In this document: positions 1 to 8,118 of the stretch, piece by piece
How positions within the stretch are numbered: position 1 is the first letter of the stretch
Layout of the letters: each line of letters starts with the position of its first letter
DNA from: CAYMSA01 sp964392965
Lineage (GTDB): Bacteria; Actinomycetota; Coriobacteriia; Anaerosomatales; Anaerosomataceae
DNA: 19,391 nt
NCBI GenBank assembly: GCA_964392965.1
Contig: CAYMSA010000031.1
Coordinates: forward strand, 1-19,391
Direction: 5' to 3'
Position numbers and translations under genes: made by a program
Notes under the pieces: model-generated
What the model was told of the DNA's origin: nothing
The model's database searches: none
Seen by the model: only the letters and a program-made list of their open reading frames with translations

Positions 1-662
1 GAGATGCCCACGTTGATGACCGCGTCGGCCTCGCCCGCGCCGTGCATCGCGCCTGCCATGAACGGGTTGTCCTCGACCATGTTGGCGAAGACGACGAGCT
101 TAGCGCAGCCGATGGAGTCCCGGTCGGCGGTGAGCTGGGCTGTCTCCTTGATGACAGCGGCCATGCGCGCGATCGCGTCCATGTTGATGCCCGCTCGCGT
201 GGAAGCGACGTTCACCGATGAGCAGACACGTTCCGTGGATGCGAGCGCGTACGGGATGGAGCGGATGAGCGCGTCGTCGGCGCGCCCTACGCCCTTGTGA
301 ACGAGCGCGGAGAACCCTCCGATGAAGTCGACGCCTGTCTCATGTGCAGCCCGGTCCATGGCCTGCGCGATTACCGTGAGGTCGTCCTTCTCACAGCACC
401 CGGCGACAGAAGCCACCGGCGAGACGGAGATGCGCTTGTTGCGGATGGGGATGCCGTACTCGCGTTCGATGGCCTCAGCCACAGGCACGAGGCGCGAGCC
501 CACCGTGGTCACTCGTTCGTAGACGCGTCGGGCCATCTCATCGGCGGTGTCTGCCGCGCAATCAGCGATGTTCAGGCCGAGCGTGACGGTTCGGATATCG
601 AGGTTCTGCTGTTGCACCATGAGGAGTGTTTCGACGATCTCCTCCGGACTGATGCTCATCAT
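1..662 (-). CDS. UPF0210 (DUF711, 'PFL family') protein, N-terminal part only
   Basis: The minus-strand reading frame is open from 662 to the left edge, giving about 220 residues of a family that is usually about 450 long, so the C-terminal half lies outside the window. The start reads MMSISPEEIVETLLMVQQQN, followed by a segment beginning LDIRTVTLGLNI and a later VNVASTRAGINMDAIARMA stretch, all typical of UPF0210/DUF711. The biochemical role of the family is not established; it has been labelled PFL-like because of distant similarity to glycyl radical enzymes. GAGG stands 7-8 nt before the ATG pair at 662/659. The upstream neighbour on the same strand is an ACT-domain protein 20 bp away, a pairing widely conserved in bacteria, so the two are probably co-transcribed. 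Family call is sure; function is not. Confidence 0.9.
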   Translation of the reverse strand, partial: MMSISPEEIVETLLMVQQQNLDIRTVTLGLNIADCAADTADEMARRVYERVTTVGSRLVPVAEAIEREYGIPIRNKRISVSPVASVAGCCEKDDLTVIAQAMDRAAHETGVDFIGGFSALVHKGVGRADDALIRSIPYALASTERVCSSVNVASTRAGINMDAIARMAAVIKETAQLTADRDSIGCAKLVVFANMVEDNPFMAGAMHGAGEADAVINVGI

Positions 663-682
663 CGGGTGGTCCTCTCGGCTGG

Positions 683-958
683 CTATACGCGATGCATGAA
701 GCGGAAGACGTCCTCCCGCTGGAGGCTGATCTGCTGGTCCACGGCCTTTGCCACCTCGTTGAGGCGGGCCTGTACCTCCTCGAACGGGTGCTGTTCTTCA
801 TCGATGGTGACGAGCATCGTCATGGAGAAGATGCCGGAGATGATCGTCTGCCGGATGTCCTCGATGTTGACCGCGCACTGGGCGAGTTCTGCGGTGACGG
901 CCGCGACGATGCCCACGCGGTCGCCTCCGAGGACGGAGAGGATGGCTCGTGTCTTCAT
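683..958 (-). CDS. ACT-domain protein (UPF0237 family)
   Basis: Encodes 91 residues made of a single ACT-type domain: MKTRAILSVLGGDRVGIVA is the first strand and the ligand-binding turn (GxDRxGI), followed by AEL...NIEDI and a second strand-helix unit. It ends in RFMHRV. ACT domains bind small ligands, usually amino acids, and regulate partner enzymes; UPF0237 proteins are nearly always next to UPF0210, as here, so regulation of that partner is a reasonable inference. The frame stays open upstream to 1144, but the ATG at 958 is chosen because the family begins at MK and because the longer version would run through the divergent promoter and the DUF951 gene. GGGAG lies upstream of 958. First gene of a two-gene operon. 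Confidence 0.88.
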   Translation of the reverse strand: MKTRAILSVLGGDRVGIVAAVTAELAQCAVNIEDIRQTIISGIFSMTMLVTIDEEQHPFEEVQARLNEVAKAVDQQISLQREDVFRFMHRV

Positions 959-971
959 GGGGCTGGCTCCC

Positions 972-1000
972 TTAGCCGGTGGAACGTGCATCGGTATACT
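972..1000 (+). promoter_or_regulatory. Candidate promoter of the DUF951 gene
   Basis: TTAGCC (972-977) and TATACT (995-1000) are separated by 17 nt, and transcription would start near 1007, about 30 nt before the DUF951 start codon. The -10 box sits in the small palindromic string GGTATACTGTACC in the divergent region shared with the ACT gene, so it could also serve the other strand. Based on box similarity only. Confidence 0.4.
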
Positions 1001-1037
1001 GTACCTGTCTCGGCGGGCGAGCGCGATGGAGTCACGA

Positions 1038-1253
1038 ATGGCGATCCCGATCATTCCCATCCAGGTCGGCGATGTGGTGCGTCTCAAGAAGCCGCACCCC
1101 TGCGGCGCGAACGAGTGGGAGGTCACCAAGCTCGGCATGGACATCGGCCTGCTGTGTCACGGTTGTGGCCGCAAGGTGCGTCTCGAGCGTTTCGAGTTCG
1201 ACCGCCGCTTCCGCGGGTTCATCCGCCGCGCCGAAGGCGGTGGCGGCGAGTAG
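1038..1253 (+). CDS. DUF951 family small protein
   Basis: Encodes 71 residues starting MAIPIIPIQVGDVVRLKKPH, followed by PCGANEWEV and a CHGCGRKV segment. This is the standard DUF951 pattern: a basic small protein with a PCG motif and a CxxC pair (here Cys40/Cys43), which may bind metal or nucleic acid. The family's function is unknown; in many Gram-positive bacteria it lies near chromosome-partition and ychF genes, which are not seen here. The start at 1038 is preferred over the in-frame ATG at 1026 because GGAG (1028-1031) lies 6 nt before it and because MAIP begins at the family's normal N-terminus. The C-terminal tail is glycine-rich. Faces the M23-like gene convergently, with a hairpin between them. 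Confidence 0.88.
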   Translation: MAIPIIPIQVGDVVRLKKPHPCGANEWEVTKLGMDIGLLCHGCGRKVRLERFEFDRRFRGFIRRAEGGGGE

Positions 1254-1262
1254 GCCGATTCC

Positions 1263-1306
1263 GGATGCCTCAGGACCCGCCGATGTCGACGGTTCCTGAG
1301 GCATCC
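1263..1306. terminator. Perfect inverted repeat, probable bidirectional terminator
   Basis: GGATGCCTCAGGA (1263-1275) and its exact complement TCCTGAGGCATCC (1294-1306) form a 13-bp stem with an 18-nt loop. It lies between the convergent DUF951 and M23-like genes and includes the last codons and the TGA stop of the M23-like gene. No T-run follows on either strand, so it may terminate inefficiently or act as an RNA 3' end stabiliser. Confidence 0.55.
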
Positions 1307-2166
1307 ACGCCGTTCATCTGCACGTGCACGTGGTCTCCGCCGTTGGTCGTGTAGGCGCCGAGCTGCAGTGTGAGCTTGTCGGCGAGTCTGCGTACGACCG
1401 CGACTGGAGTGACGCCGCCTACGAGATGGTCGCCGACGGCGACGGTGGGCTCGGCGACGTGGATGAGGACCACCTCGGCGGCGTCGCAGCCGTCAAGCCT
1501 GATGTGGATCTCGAAGTCGTCGTACTTCTGGTAGAGGAGATACGCCTTCACGTCCACGACGGTCCCTGTGACAGGCGCGTACACGGGAGTCCCCGCGGTC
1601 GCTCCCACATCGATGGCCGTGTCAGGCGGCCCCGTGCGGTTCGTCCGCCACAGCCGGAGGCACGTGCCGTCCCAGCCTTCCTCGACCGCCGTACCCTCAG
1701 CCACCGCGGCAGCGAGTGCGTCGGCGTCAGCGTCCGGTACCGTCGCGGCAAGGTGGAGCGCGTCCGGATAGGATGCCTGATGGAACGCGACGACCGTGAT
1801 CTCCGCCGCGTCGATCGGCAGGTGTACGTCCGTGCCCTCGCACGTGGCGATGACCGGCGTGGGCTCACGCTCGGGAGCCGACATCGCGGTGGAGGTTGCC
1901 GAGGATGCGAGGGCGTCCTGCGGCTGCACGGCTGGTCCGTCGGGTGTCGTCAGCGAGTTCACGAGCACCGCCAGGCCGAGAAGGAGTACGACGGCCAGCA
2001 CGCGCAGTCCGGTCCGGCTCGTCCGCCGGGGTCGTGAGCGTCGCCGTGGCGACGAGCCCAGCTCGACGCCGGTGTCACGCACCCCGTGGCCGAGCGTCGG
2101 CCCCCCGGTCCTCACGTCGGTCCGGATGCGGCGGCACTGCGGGGCGCGCCTTCGTTCGCGCGTCAC
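1270..2166 (-). CDS. Membrane-anchored M23/LytM-like protein with altered metal site
   Basis: Encodes 298 residues. The N-terminus is Arg-rich and cytoplasmic (1-53), followed by one membrane segment (about 54-71, LRVLAVVLLLGLAVLV), a low-complexity linker and a C-terminal LytM-like beta domain (about 180-290) with TPVYAPVTGTVVDV, VVLIHVAEP and GDHVHVQMN. Zinc peptidases of family M23 use HxxxD, a second His, and HxH. Here D186, H236, H279 and H281 are visible, but the first His is Asp182 (DTAID). It may therefore bind peptidoglycan or a partner without cutting it, as in EnvC/NlpD-type activators, or use an altered metal site. The start is a GTG whose first bases overlap the stop of capA (GTGA), so translation is probably coupled and the two form an operon. 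Confidence 0.7.
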   Translation of the reverse strand: MTRERRRAPQCRRIRTDVRTGGPTLGHGVRDTGVELGSSPRRRSRPRRTSRTGLRVLAVVLLLGLAVLVNSLTTPDGPAVQPQDALASSATSTAMSAPEREPTPVIATCEGTDVHLPIDAAEITVVAFHQASYPDALHLAATVPDADADALAAAVAEGTAVEEGWDGTCLRLWRTNRTGPPDTAIDVGATAGTPVYAPVTGTVVDVKAYLLYQKYDDFEIHIRLDGCDAAEVVLIHVAEPTVAVGDHLVGGVTPVAVVRRLADKLTLQLGAYTTNGGDHVHVQMNGVDASGTVDIGGS

Positions 2167-3395
2167 GGGAGCACCCGCGCGGTGTCACCGCTGATCTCGA
2201 CGTACGTGCCGAGCGGGGAGGAGATCGCCTTGAGCCGCTCGAGGATGACCGCTGCTTCGCTCCCGGTCACGTACTCCGGCTTGCCGTTACCGTCGAGGTA
2301 GACGGGTGTGATGAGGACTTCGCCGACGCCGGACGGTCCGAGTTCGGCATCGAGGATGAACGCCTCGCCGGTCTTGCGCGAGTAGTGGTCGAACACGAAG
2401 TCGCCGAGTGAGTAGGCGATGATCGCGTTGCCATAGCGCTCGATGCCCTGGATGACGTGCGGATGATGCGAGAGCACCATGTCTGCTCCCGCGTCCACGG
2501 CACGCCGGCCATCGGCGACCTGGTCGGCGTTGCAGTCGTCCTTGTACTCGACGCCCCAGTGGAACGACACGAGCACGTAGTCGTAGCGGGCATCGGCGGC
2601 GCGGATCGCGTCTTCGACCTCGTCCATATTGAGCCGTCCCTGGGCGAGTCCCGCCTTCTCATTCGTGGCGATGAACCCGGCCGGGAGGATGTGCGAGAAG
2701 GAGAGGAATGCCACCGAGGTGCCGTTCACGTCGCGTACGGCGGGCTCCCAGGCCTCCTGCTTGTTCATGCCTGCCCCGGCGTGTCCGATACCGTGGTCGT
2801 CCAGGAGCGCGATCGTGTCGGCGAGCGCGGCCGGACCGTAGTCAAGGACGTGGTTGTTCGCGAGTGACAGGAAGTCGAATCCTGCGAGGGCGAGGCTCTG
2901 GACGCCGTCGGGGTGGCCCCGGAACGTGACGTCCTTGTCGGCGTTTCGCGTCCCGCCATCGGAGAGAGGGCTCTCGAGGTTGCCGACTGCGATGTCGGCG
3001 GCTGCGAGCTGAGCGGCCACCTCCTCGAGCGGCTCCTCACCGTTCGTCGCCTGAATGAGCGATTTCACCTTGCGGTCGAAGATCATGTCACCGGCGGCTG
3101 CTACCGTGATGGTGGTCGGTCCCGAGGGGAGTGCTGGTTCTTCCACGACGGGCGTCTCGCTGGCGATCCCACTTGCCGCCGGAGTGGTCTCTTCGGAGCC
3201 CTGGTCCGGCACAGGGACCGCCGGCCCTGACGAGCTCCAGGGGAGTGCCACGCCGTCGAGGCCGCTCGCGAGGAAGGCGACGACCATCAGGAGGATGACG
3301 ATACCCGAAGCTGCGAAAGCCCGGCGTCTCGCGGTCTTCCGTCGTGCGCGGGCGAGGTGACCGGCTTCGGTTCGTGACATGGATGGTTGAGACAT
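2163..3395 (-). CDS. CapA family protein (PGA-cap metallophosphatase-like)
   Basis: Encodes 410 residues. A basic N-terminus and one membrane segment (about 28-46) are followed by a linker and an extracytoplasmic CapA domain with ITVAAAGDMIFDRKV (about 96-110), VGNLESPLSDGG (137-148), SLANNHVLDYG (177-187), VSFHWGVEY, LSHHPHVIQGIE and IAYSLGDFVFD. These are the metal-binding motifs of the calcineurin-like CapA/PgsA family, which in Bacillus takes part in poly-gamma-glutamate capsule export; distant members have other or unknown roles, and no capB or capC genes are in view. The start at 3395 has AGGA 5 nt upstream; ATGs at 3401 and 3380 are alternatives, and the open frame to 3611 is rejected because it would cover the tldD promoter. 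Followed directly by the M23-like gene with a 4-nt overlap, suggesting a cell-surface operon. Confidence 0.88.
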   Translation of the reverse strand: MSQPSMSRTEAGHLARARRKTARRRAFAASGIVILLMVVAFLASGLDGVALPWSSSGPAVPVPDQGSEETTPAASGIASETPVVEEPALPSGPTTITVAAAGDMIFDRKVKSLIQATNGEEPLEEVAAQLAAADIAVGNLESPLSDGGTRNADKDVTFRGHPDGVQSLALAGFDFLSLANNHVLDYGPAALADTIALLDDHGIGHAGAGMNKQEAWEPAVRDVNGTSVAFLSFSHILPAGFIATNEKAGLAQGRLNMDEVEDAIRAADARYDYVLVSFHWGVEYKDDCNADQVADGRRAVDAGADMVLSHHPHVIQGIERYGNAIIAYSLGDFVFDHYSRKTGEAFILDAELGPSGVGEVLITPVYLDGNGKPEYVTGSEAAVILERLKAISSPLGTYVEISGDTARVLP

Positions 3396-3494
3396 CGGCA
3401 TCCTGAGATCGGATACAGGGCGAGGCGCACGACGAACACAGCACCGGTAGTGTACCAAGTCCGGCCGCGGTCCGTGTACCGGGGCATCTCCCAG

Positions 3495-3523
3495 TCGAGA
3501 CGCGCGAAACCAGGGAGTATGAT
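3495..3523 (+). promoter_or_regulatory. Candidate sigma-70-type promoter of tldD-tldE
   Basis: TCGAGA (3495-3500, 4 of 6 matches to TTGACA) and TATGAT (3518-3523, 5 of 6 to TATAAT) are separated by 17 nt. The predicted transcript would start near 3530, leaving a 5' leader of about 55 nt. Found by eye from box similarity. Confidence 0.5.
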
Positions 3524-3586
3524 ACGGGCGAGGAGGGGCAGCGCAGGGGTGCGTCCCGCTCAGGGTGCGCCGAAGGGGAGGCAGGC

Positions 3587-5029
3587 ATGAGGGAGAGCGT
3601 GGGCACGGCACTCGATGCTGCGACGGCTGCTGGCGCCTCGTATGCCGATGCGCGGATGGTCCTCACGCAGCACGAAGAACTGTCGGTGCGTACCGGTCGT
3701 GTGGACGCGATCGGGTCGGGCGAGTCCCTCGGTATCGGCGTTCGGGTTATCGCTGACGGAGCGTGGGGGTTCGCCGCCACCTCGGACATCTCGACGGACG
3801 CCATCCGTGAGGCCGCACGGCGGGCGGTCAGCCTGGCGAGGGCGGCGGCGACCACACGGCTCGCGCCGGTGCGGCTCTCGGCGGCGCCGGTCGTGAACGA
3901 CCACTGGTACGGGCCCTGCGAGTTGGATCCCTTCGCGATCTCAGCCGAGGAGAAGCTCGGCGTGCTCTTCGCGGCCGATGCCGCGCTCAGGGCCGAGCCT
4001 GCCGTGCGCATCTCTTCGTGCCAGATGAGCTTCCTGCGCGTCACGAAGTGCTTCGGCTCGACTGAGGGATCGCTCGTCGAGCAGTCCTACACGGAGTCGC
4101 AGGCGGGCATCGCGGCCTACTCCATCGGTGACGGGGAGCTACTCGTGCGGTCCTATCCCAACTCCTTCGGCGGGCAGGCGGTGCAGGGCGGATGGGAGTC
4201 GGTGCTCGCGCTCGACCTCGCAGGGCATGCGCCGCGGGTCGCTGCTGAGGCCGCAGCACTCCTGTGTGCCGCGCCATGTGCGCCGCGAGAGACCTCTGTC
4301 ATCATCGACGGTTCGCAGATCGCCTTGCAGGTGCACGAATCGATCGGCCACCCTACGGAGTTCGATCGGATCCTTGGAGACGAGGAGGCGTTCGCTGGCG
4401 GGTCGTTCGTGACCGTCGAGGACATCGGCAGGCTCCGGTACGGTTCGCACGAAGTGACCGTGACGGCCGATGCGACGATTCCGGGTTCGCTCGGCTCCTT
4501 CGGCTATGACGACGAGGGGGTGCCGGCCACGCGGAATCACCTCATCACGCGGGGTCTGCTGACCGGCGTTCAGTTGTCGCGAGAGTCGGCGACGCTTCTC
4601 GGACGCACGTCGAACGGTTGCATGCGTGCCGACGGGTGGGCACGGCAGCCGCTCGTTCGCATGACCACCGTGAGTCTCGAACCGGGGACCTGGTCGCTCG
4701 ACGACCTCATCGCTGATACCGAGGAGGGGCTCTACCTTGAGACGAACCACTCGTGGTCCATCGACGAGCGGCGTCTGAACTTCCAGTTCGGCTGTGAGAT
4801 CGGCTGGGAGATCGTGAACGGCCGTCTCGGCCGCATGGTCAAGCAACCGAACTACACAGGCATCACGCCCGCCTTCTGGAACGCGTGTGACGCCGTCTGT
4901 TCCCGCGACCACTGGCAGGTGTGGGGAATACCCAACTGCGGCAAGGGGGAGCCGATGCAGATCGGGCATGTAGCGCACGGCGCGGCCCCCGCGCGATTCA
5001 GGGGCGTCCGGGTGGGGGTGGGCCGATGA
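3587..5029 (+). CDS. tldD: TldD metalloprotease subunit
   Basis: Encodes 480 residues, the normal length for TldD. The zinc site HESIGH (HExxxH, His250-Glu251-His255) is present and the C-terminus carries NCGKGEPMQIGHVAHG, both hallmarks of the catalytic TldD subunit. TldD forms a heterodimer with TldE/PmbA that degrades unfolded peptides through a closed chamber; in E. coli it matures microcin B17 and degrades the antitoxin CcdA. GGAGG ends 5 nt before the ATG. The next gene, tldE, overlaps by 4 nt (ATGA), so the subunits are translationally coupled. No precursor peptide gene is visible nearby, so the pair probably does housekeeping proteolysis here. Confidence 0.95.
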   Translation: MRESVGTALDAATAAGASYADARMVLTQHEELSVRTGRVDAIGSGESLGIGVRVIADGAWGFAATSDISTDAIREAARRAVSLARAAATTRLAPVRLSAAPVVNDHWYGPCELDPFAISAEEKLGVLFAADAALRAEPAVRISSCQMSFLRVTKCFGSTEGSLVEQSYTESQAGIAAYSIGDGELLVRSYPNSFGGQAVQGGWESVLALDLAGHAPRVAAEAAALLCAAPCAPRETSVIIDGSQIALQVHESIGHPTEFDRILGDEEAFAGGSFVTVEDIGRLRYGSHEVTVTADATIPGSLGSFGYDDEGVPATRNHLITRGLLTGVQLSRESATLLGRTSNGCMRADGWARQPLVRMTTVSLEPGTWSLDDLIADTEEGLYLETNHSWSIDERRLNFQFGCEIGWEIVNGRLGRMVKQPNYTGITPAFWNACDAVCSRDHWQVWGIPNCGKGEPMQIGHVAHGAAPARFRGVRVGVGR

Positions 5030-6369
5030 GGCCATCGCTTGACGAACTGCGTGGCATCGCCGCGCGAGCACTGGCACTCGCCGAGGCCGATGAGGTGGAG
5101 GTCGCCGTCGACGCCGCGACTTCGGCCACCACGCGTTTCGCCCGCAATCGCATCCACCAGAACACGCTCGAGACGGACGTCGTCCTCACGCTGCGGGCCA
5201 TCATAGGCACAGGCTGCGGAGTGGCATCGACGAATCGTCTCGATGACGTCTCCCTCGCGCGCTCGGCGGCGGCCGCCACTGAGGCTGCCCGTCACGCTCC
5301 GGCCGATCCATCGTTCCCTGGTCTGCCCGAGGCGCGTCAGGTCAGGAGAGTCGAGCGAAGCCGGGGCAGCGCCCGGGAGTACGACGAGATGCGCAGAGCC
5401 GAGGCTGTGCGCGAGATCACCGCACAGGCGACCGCCCGGGGCCTGAGCGCCGCAGGTACGGTGGCCTGCAGGGACTCGGGCATCGTCGTCGTGAACAGCC
5501 GCGGAGTCGAGGCGGCTGCCGATTCGAGCGAAGTGCGGGTGACGGTTCTCGCCACCGGCCCGGGAGGCGGCAGTGGCTGGGCCTCGTTCTGTGCGCCGGA
5601 CGGCCACGCGCTGGTCCCCTCGGCGCTCGGGGCGCGAGCCGCGGTGACGGCCGGGCGCTCCAGAGACGGCGGGCCACTGGAGCCGGGGACCTACACGGTC
5701 GTCCTGGCGCCCGAGGCTGTCGCCGAACTTGTGAGCTTCCTCGGCTACCTCGGCTTCGCCGGGAAAGGGTTCGCCGAAGGCAGCACGTTCCTCACGCAGG
5801 CTATCGGCCAGCGTATCGTCGACGAGCGCATCAGCCTCTACGACGACGCGCTGGCACCGGCGATGGTCGGTCGCCCGTTCGATCACGAGGGGCAGCCGAA
5901 GCTCCGTACGGCGCTCATCGAGGGCGGAGTGGCCGTCGGCCCGGTGACCGACTCGTATCACGCTCACCTGCTTGGCCGTGCCAACACCGGTCATGCACTT
6001 GGGGTGCCCAACCCGTACGGTCCGCTCCCGGGCAACCTCGTGCTCGCCAAGGGCGATGCGTCGCCGGAGGGGCTGGTCGCCTCGGTCACGAGAGGTGTGT
6101 ACGTCTCGCGGCTGCACTACGTGAACGTGGAGGACCCGGTGAAGGTCGTTCTCACAGGCATGACGCGTGACGGCACGTTCCTCATAGAGGGCGGCCGCAT
6201 CACCCGGGCACTCCGGAACCTTCGGTTCACCCAGGGGATTCTCGAGGCACTCTGCCATGTCGGTGCGGTGGGCGCCGAGCGGGAGCTCATCGCCGTGGAC
6301 GACGGCGGCAGGGTGCTGGCGCCGGCGCTCCTACTCGAACGGTGGTCGTTCACCGGACAGACGACCTGA
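5026..6369 (+). CDS. tldE: TldE/PmbA non-catalytic partner of TldD
   Basis: Encodes 447 residues starting MRPSLDELRGIAARALALAE. It shares the TldD fold but lacks the HExxxH metal site, as expected for TldE/PmbA. Typical segments include the internal FLGYLGFAGKGFAEGSTFL stretch and the C-terminal half with GANTGH-like RANTGHALGVPNPYG, FLIEGGRITRALRNLRFTQG and a final RWSF. TldE is required for the activity of the complex, shaping the chamber around the TldD active site. The start at 5026 overlaps the tldD stop (ATGA); the open frame extends upstream to 4921 but only within tldD. Ends 52 bp from the convergent cbiO gene. Confidence 0.93.
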   Translation: MRPSLDELRGIAARALALAEADEVEVAVDAATSATTRFARNRIHQNTLETDVVLTLRAIIGTGCGVASTNRLDDVSLARSAAAATEAARHAPADPSFPGLPEARQVRRVERSRGSAREYDEMRRAEAVREITAQATARGLSAAGTVACRDSGIVVVNSRGVEAAADSSEVRVTVLATGPGGGSGWASFCAPDGHALVPSALGARAAVTAGRSRDGGPLEPGTYTVVLAPEAVAELVSFLGYLGFAGKGFAEGSTFLTQAIGQRIVDERISLYDDALAPAMVGRPFDHEGQPKLRTALIEGGVAVGPVTDSYHAHLLGRANTGHALGVPNPYGPLPGNLVLAKGDASPEGLVASVTRGVYVSRLHYVNVEDPVKVVLTGMTRDGTFLIEGGRITRALRNLRFTQGILEALCHVGAVGAERELIAVDDGGRVLAPALLLERWSFTGQTT

Positions 6370-6421
6370 GCGCCGGACTTGTTGCGGCGCGTCGTCGACC
6401 TCAGCGCACGCGTTCCGCGTG

Positions 6422-7327
6422 TCACGGCTGCGATGCCGCTCCCGGTTCGGCAGGAGCGCGCTTCCAGGACAGCAGGGCGTCGACCGCCTCGGCTATCGAG
6501 AGCGCGGGGGGCGGAGCCTGCGGGTCGTGTTCCCTGAGGCCCGCGAAGAGCTCTGCGAGCACAGGGGGCCGGATGTTGCCCTGGGCCAGTGTGTCGGCGC
6601 TCGCGAAGACCTCGGCGGGGGTGCCCGCCACCGCGATGCGGCCACCGGGCGTGAGGACGTAGGCGTAGTCGGCGAACTCGGGCACGGTGTCGATGTCGTG
6701 GGTGCTGAGCACGACCGTCATGTCACGCTCGTGCGAGAGGCGTCCGAGGAGATCGAGAAGCGACGTCCGGGAGACCGGGTCGAGGCCCTCGAACGGCTCG
6801 TCGAGCACGAGCAGTTCGGGCTCCATGACGAGCGCACCGGCGAGCGCCACCTTCCGCTTCTCCCCGCCCGAGAGGTTGTGGGGCACGCGCCCGGCCAGGC
6901 CGGCGATTCCCAGCATGTTGAGCGCCGAGCGGGTCTTCGCGACCACCTCGCTCTCGGGGAGGCCGTACTGTCGCGGCGAGAAGGCGACGTCGTCGAAGAC
7001 GGTCGGCGCGAGCAGCTGTTCGTCGACGTTCTGTAACACCACGCCGATTCGCCGTCTTATCTCAGGCCAGCGCTCGGCGGGCCGCACACCGAAGACCTGC
7101 ACCTCGCCCTCGGTCGGGCGCAACAGCCCGAGGATGTGGAAGAGCATCGTCGTCTTGCCGGAACCGTTGGGGCCGAGTACGGCGATGCGCGCGCCGCGAT
7201 GCGCCACGAAGTCCATGCCGCACAGATGCACCTCGGTGCCGTCCTCGTAGGTGTGGCGCACGCAGCTGATGCGGACGACCTCATCGGCGCCGACGAGCCG
7301 GCCGTGCGTATGGGTGTGGTGTGCCAT
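6422..7327 (-). CDS. cbiO: Energy-coupling factor ATPase, CbiO-like (metal importer)
   Basis: Encodes 301 residues of an ABC ATPase: Walker A GPNGSGKT (52-59), Q-loop at Q99, signature LSGGEKRKV (152-160), Walker B LLVLDEP (172-178) and switch His210. With CbiQ and CbiM it powers uptake of cobalt, nickel or a similar ion. The N-terminus MAHHTHTHGR is histidine-rich, an unusual metal-binding-like extension before the ATPase core. The open frame continues far upstream, but ATG 7327 is chosen: GGAG lies 6 nt before it and it overlaps the CbiQ stop by 1 nt (TGATG). ATG 7330 and 7339 are alternatives. The tail after residue 240 resembles the regulatory extension of ECF ATPases. Last gene of the operon. 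Confidence 0.93.
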   Translation of the reverse strand: MAHHTHTHGRLVGADEVVRISCVRHTYEDGTEVHLCGMDFVAHRGARIAVLGPNGSGKTTMLFHILGLLRPTEGEVQVFGVRPAERWPEIRRRIGVVLQNVDEQLLAPTVFDDVAFSPRQYGLPESEVVAKTRSALNMLGIAGLAGRVPHNLSGGEKRKVALAGALVMEPELLVLDEPFEGLDPVSRTSLLDLLGRLSHERDMTVVLSTHDIDTVPEFADYAYVLTPGGRIAVAGTPAEVFASADTLAQGNIRPPVLAELFAGLREHDPQAPPPALSIAEAVDALLSWKRAPAEPGAASQP

Positions 7328-8118
7328 CATCGTCTCCATCCGAAGAGGATGCCGCCGAGCAGGATCAGCAGGCCGGCGACCGTTACGATCCACGAGTAGC
7401 CGCCGATGGGGATCGCGCGGAAGAATACCGCGAGTGCCGTCGTCGCACCGGTGGCGATGATGATCGCGACCGCCGTGACGCGCGAGCCGCCCCGCAGCGG
7501 CGTGACGCGCAGGCCGCCCTCGTAGCCGCGCAGTCGCAGGATGTCGTAATCGCGACGCGCGAGGTCGAGCGAGTAGAGGAGCAGCCCGCCGAGCGCGCGC
7601 GTGGCGGCCCGAGCGCTGCGGAGCGGCTGTCGTGCGGAGATGCCTGAGCGCAGACGGATCGCGCGGGTGAGGTCGGCGTACTTGTCGGCGAGGATGAACA
7701 GCGAGCGGTATGTGAGCAGTAGTGCGTCGCCGACGACGACGGGCAGTATCCGCTGGACGGGTGCGAAGACCTGCGGGTATGGCGTCGTGAAGATGAGGAT
7801 GATGACGGCGAGCGCCGCGGTCACCGCCTTCAGCACGATAGTCGCGGCCGTGACCGGGCCTGTGGCCGAGGCGAACGCGAAGATAAGCGCGAAGAGCACG
7901 GGGTAGAGCGCGAACGGTGCCATGGAGCGCACCGGCAACCGGAGGGCAGCGGCGGCTCCGGTCATTCCGAACGCCACGCCGGCGAGCAGCAATGGGTCGC
8001 CGGTCACCACGACCGCCGCCACCACGAGGGCGGTCCCCACCAGCTTGCTGCCGGGCGAGGCGTGGTGGAGCGGTGAGTCGCCCGAGGTCGCCGCCCGGTC
8101 GACGACGGTGACATCCAT
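7327..8118 (-). CDS. cbiQ: Energy-coupling factor transmembrane protein, CbiQ/EcfT-like
   Basis: Encodes 263 residues with several hydrophobic segments (about 27-60, 66-110, 125-150, and two near the C-terminus) and the cytoplasmic coupling helices expected of EcfT, with the arginine motifs LTRAIRLRSGI and YDILRLRGYEG. This subunit links the metal-binding protein CbiM to the ATPase CbiO. GGGAGG stands just before the ATG at 8118, which overlaps the CbiM stop by 1 nt; its own stop overlaps the cbiO start. The tight coupling implies fixed subunit ratios. Confidence 0.92.
   Translation of the reverse strand: MDVTVVDRAATSGDSPLHHASPGSKLVGTALVVAAVVVTGDPLLLAGVAFGMTGAAAALRLPVRSMAPFALYPVLFALIFAFASATGPVTAATIVLKAVTAALAVIILIFTTPYPQVFAPVQRILPVVVGDALLLTYRSLFILADKYADLTRAIRLRSGISARQPLRSARAATRALGGLLLYSLDLARRDYDILRLRGYEGGLRVTPLRGGSRVTAVAIIIATGATTALAVFFRAIPIGGYSWIVTVAGLLILLGGILFGWRR

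Noticed and set aside
3450..3480. Direct repeat GTGTACC (3450-3456 and 3474-3480) between capA and tldD
   Set aside because: Only 7 bp and two copies; a TACACT box on the minus strand nearby lacks a matching -35. Not enough to call an operator.
2163..3611. Long 482-residue version of the CapA-like protein starting at 3611
   Set aside because: The added N-terminus looks like random translation, has no ribosome site, and would cover the tldD promoter and its first codons. The membrane segment fits better after the start at 3395.
6370..6390. Hairpin GCGCCG/CGGCGC between tldE and cbiO
   Set aside because: Only 6 bp with a 9-nt loop and no T-run; such short GC pairs are expected by chance at this base composition.
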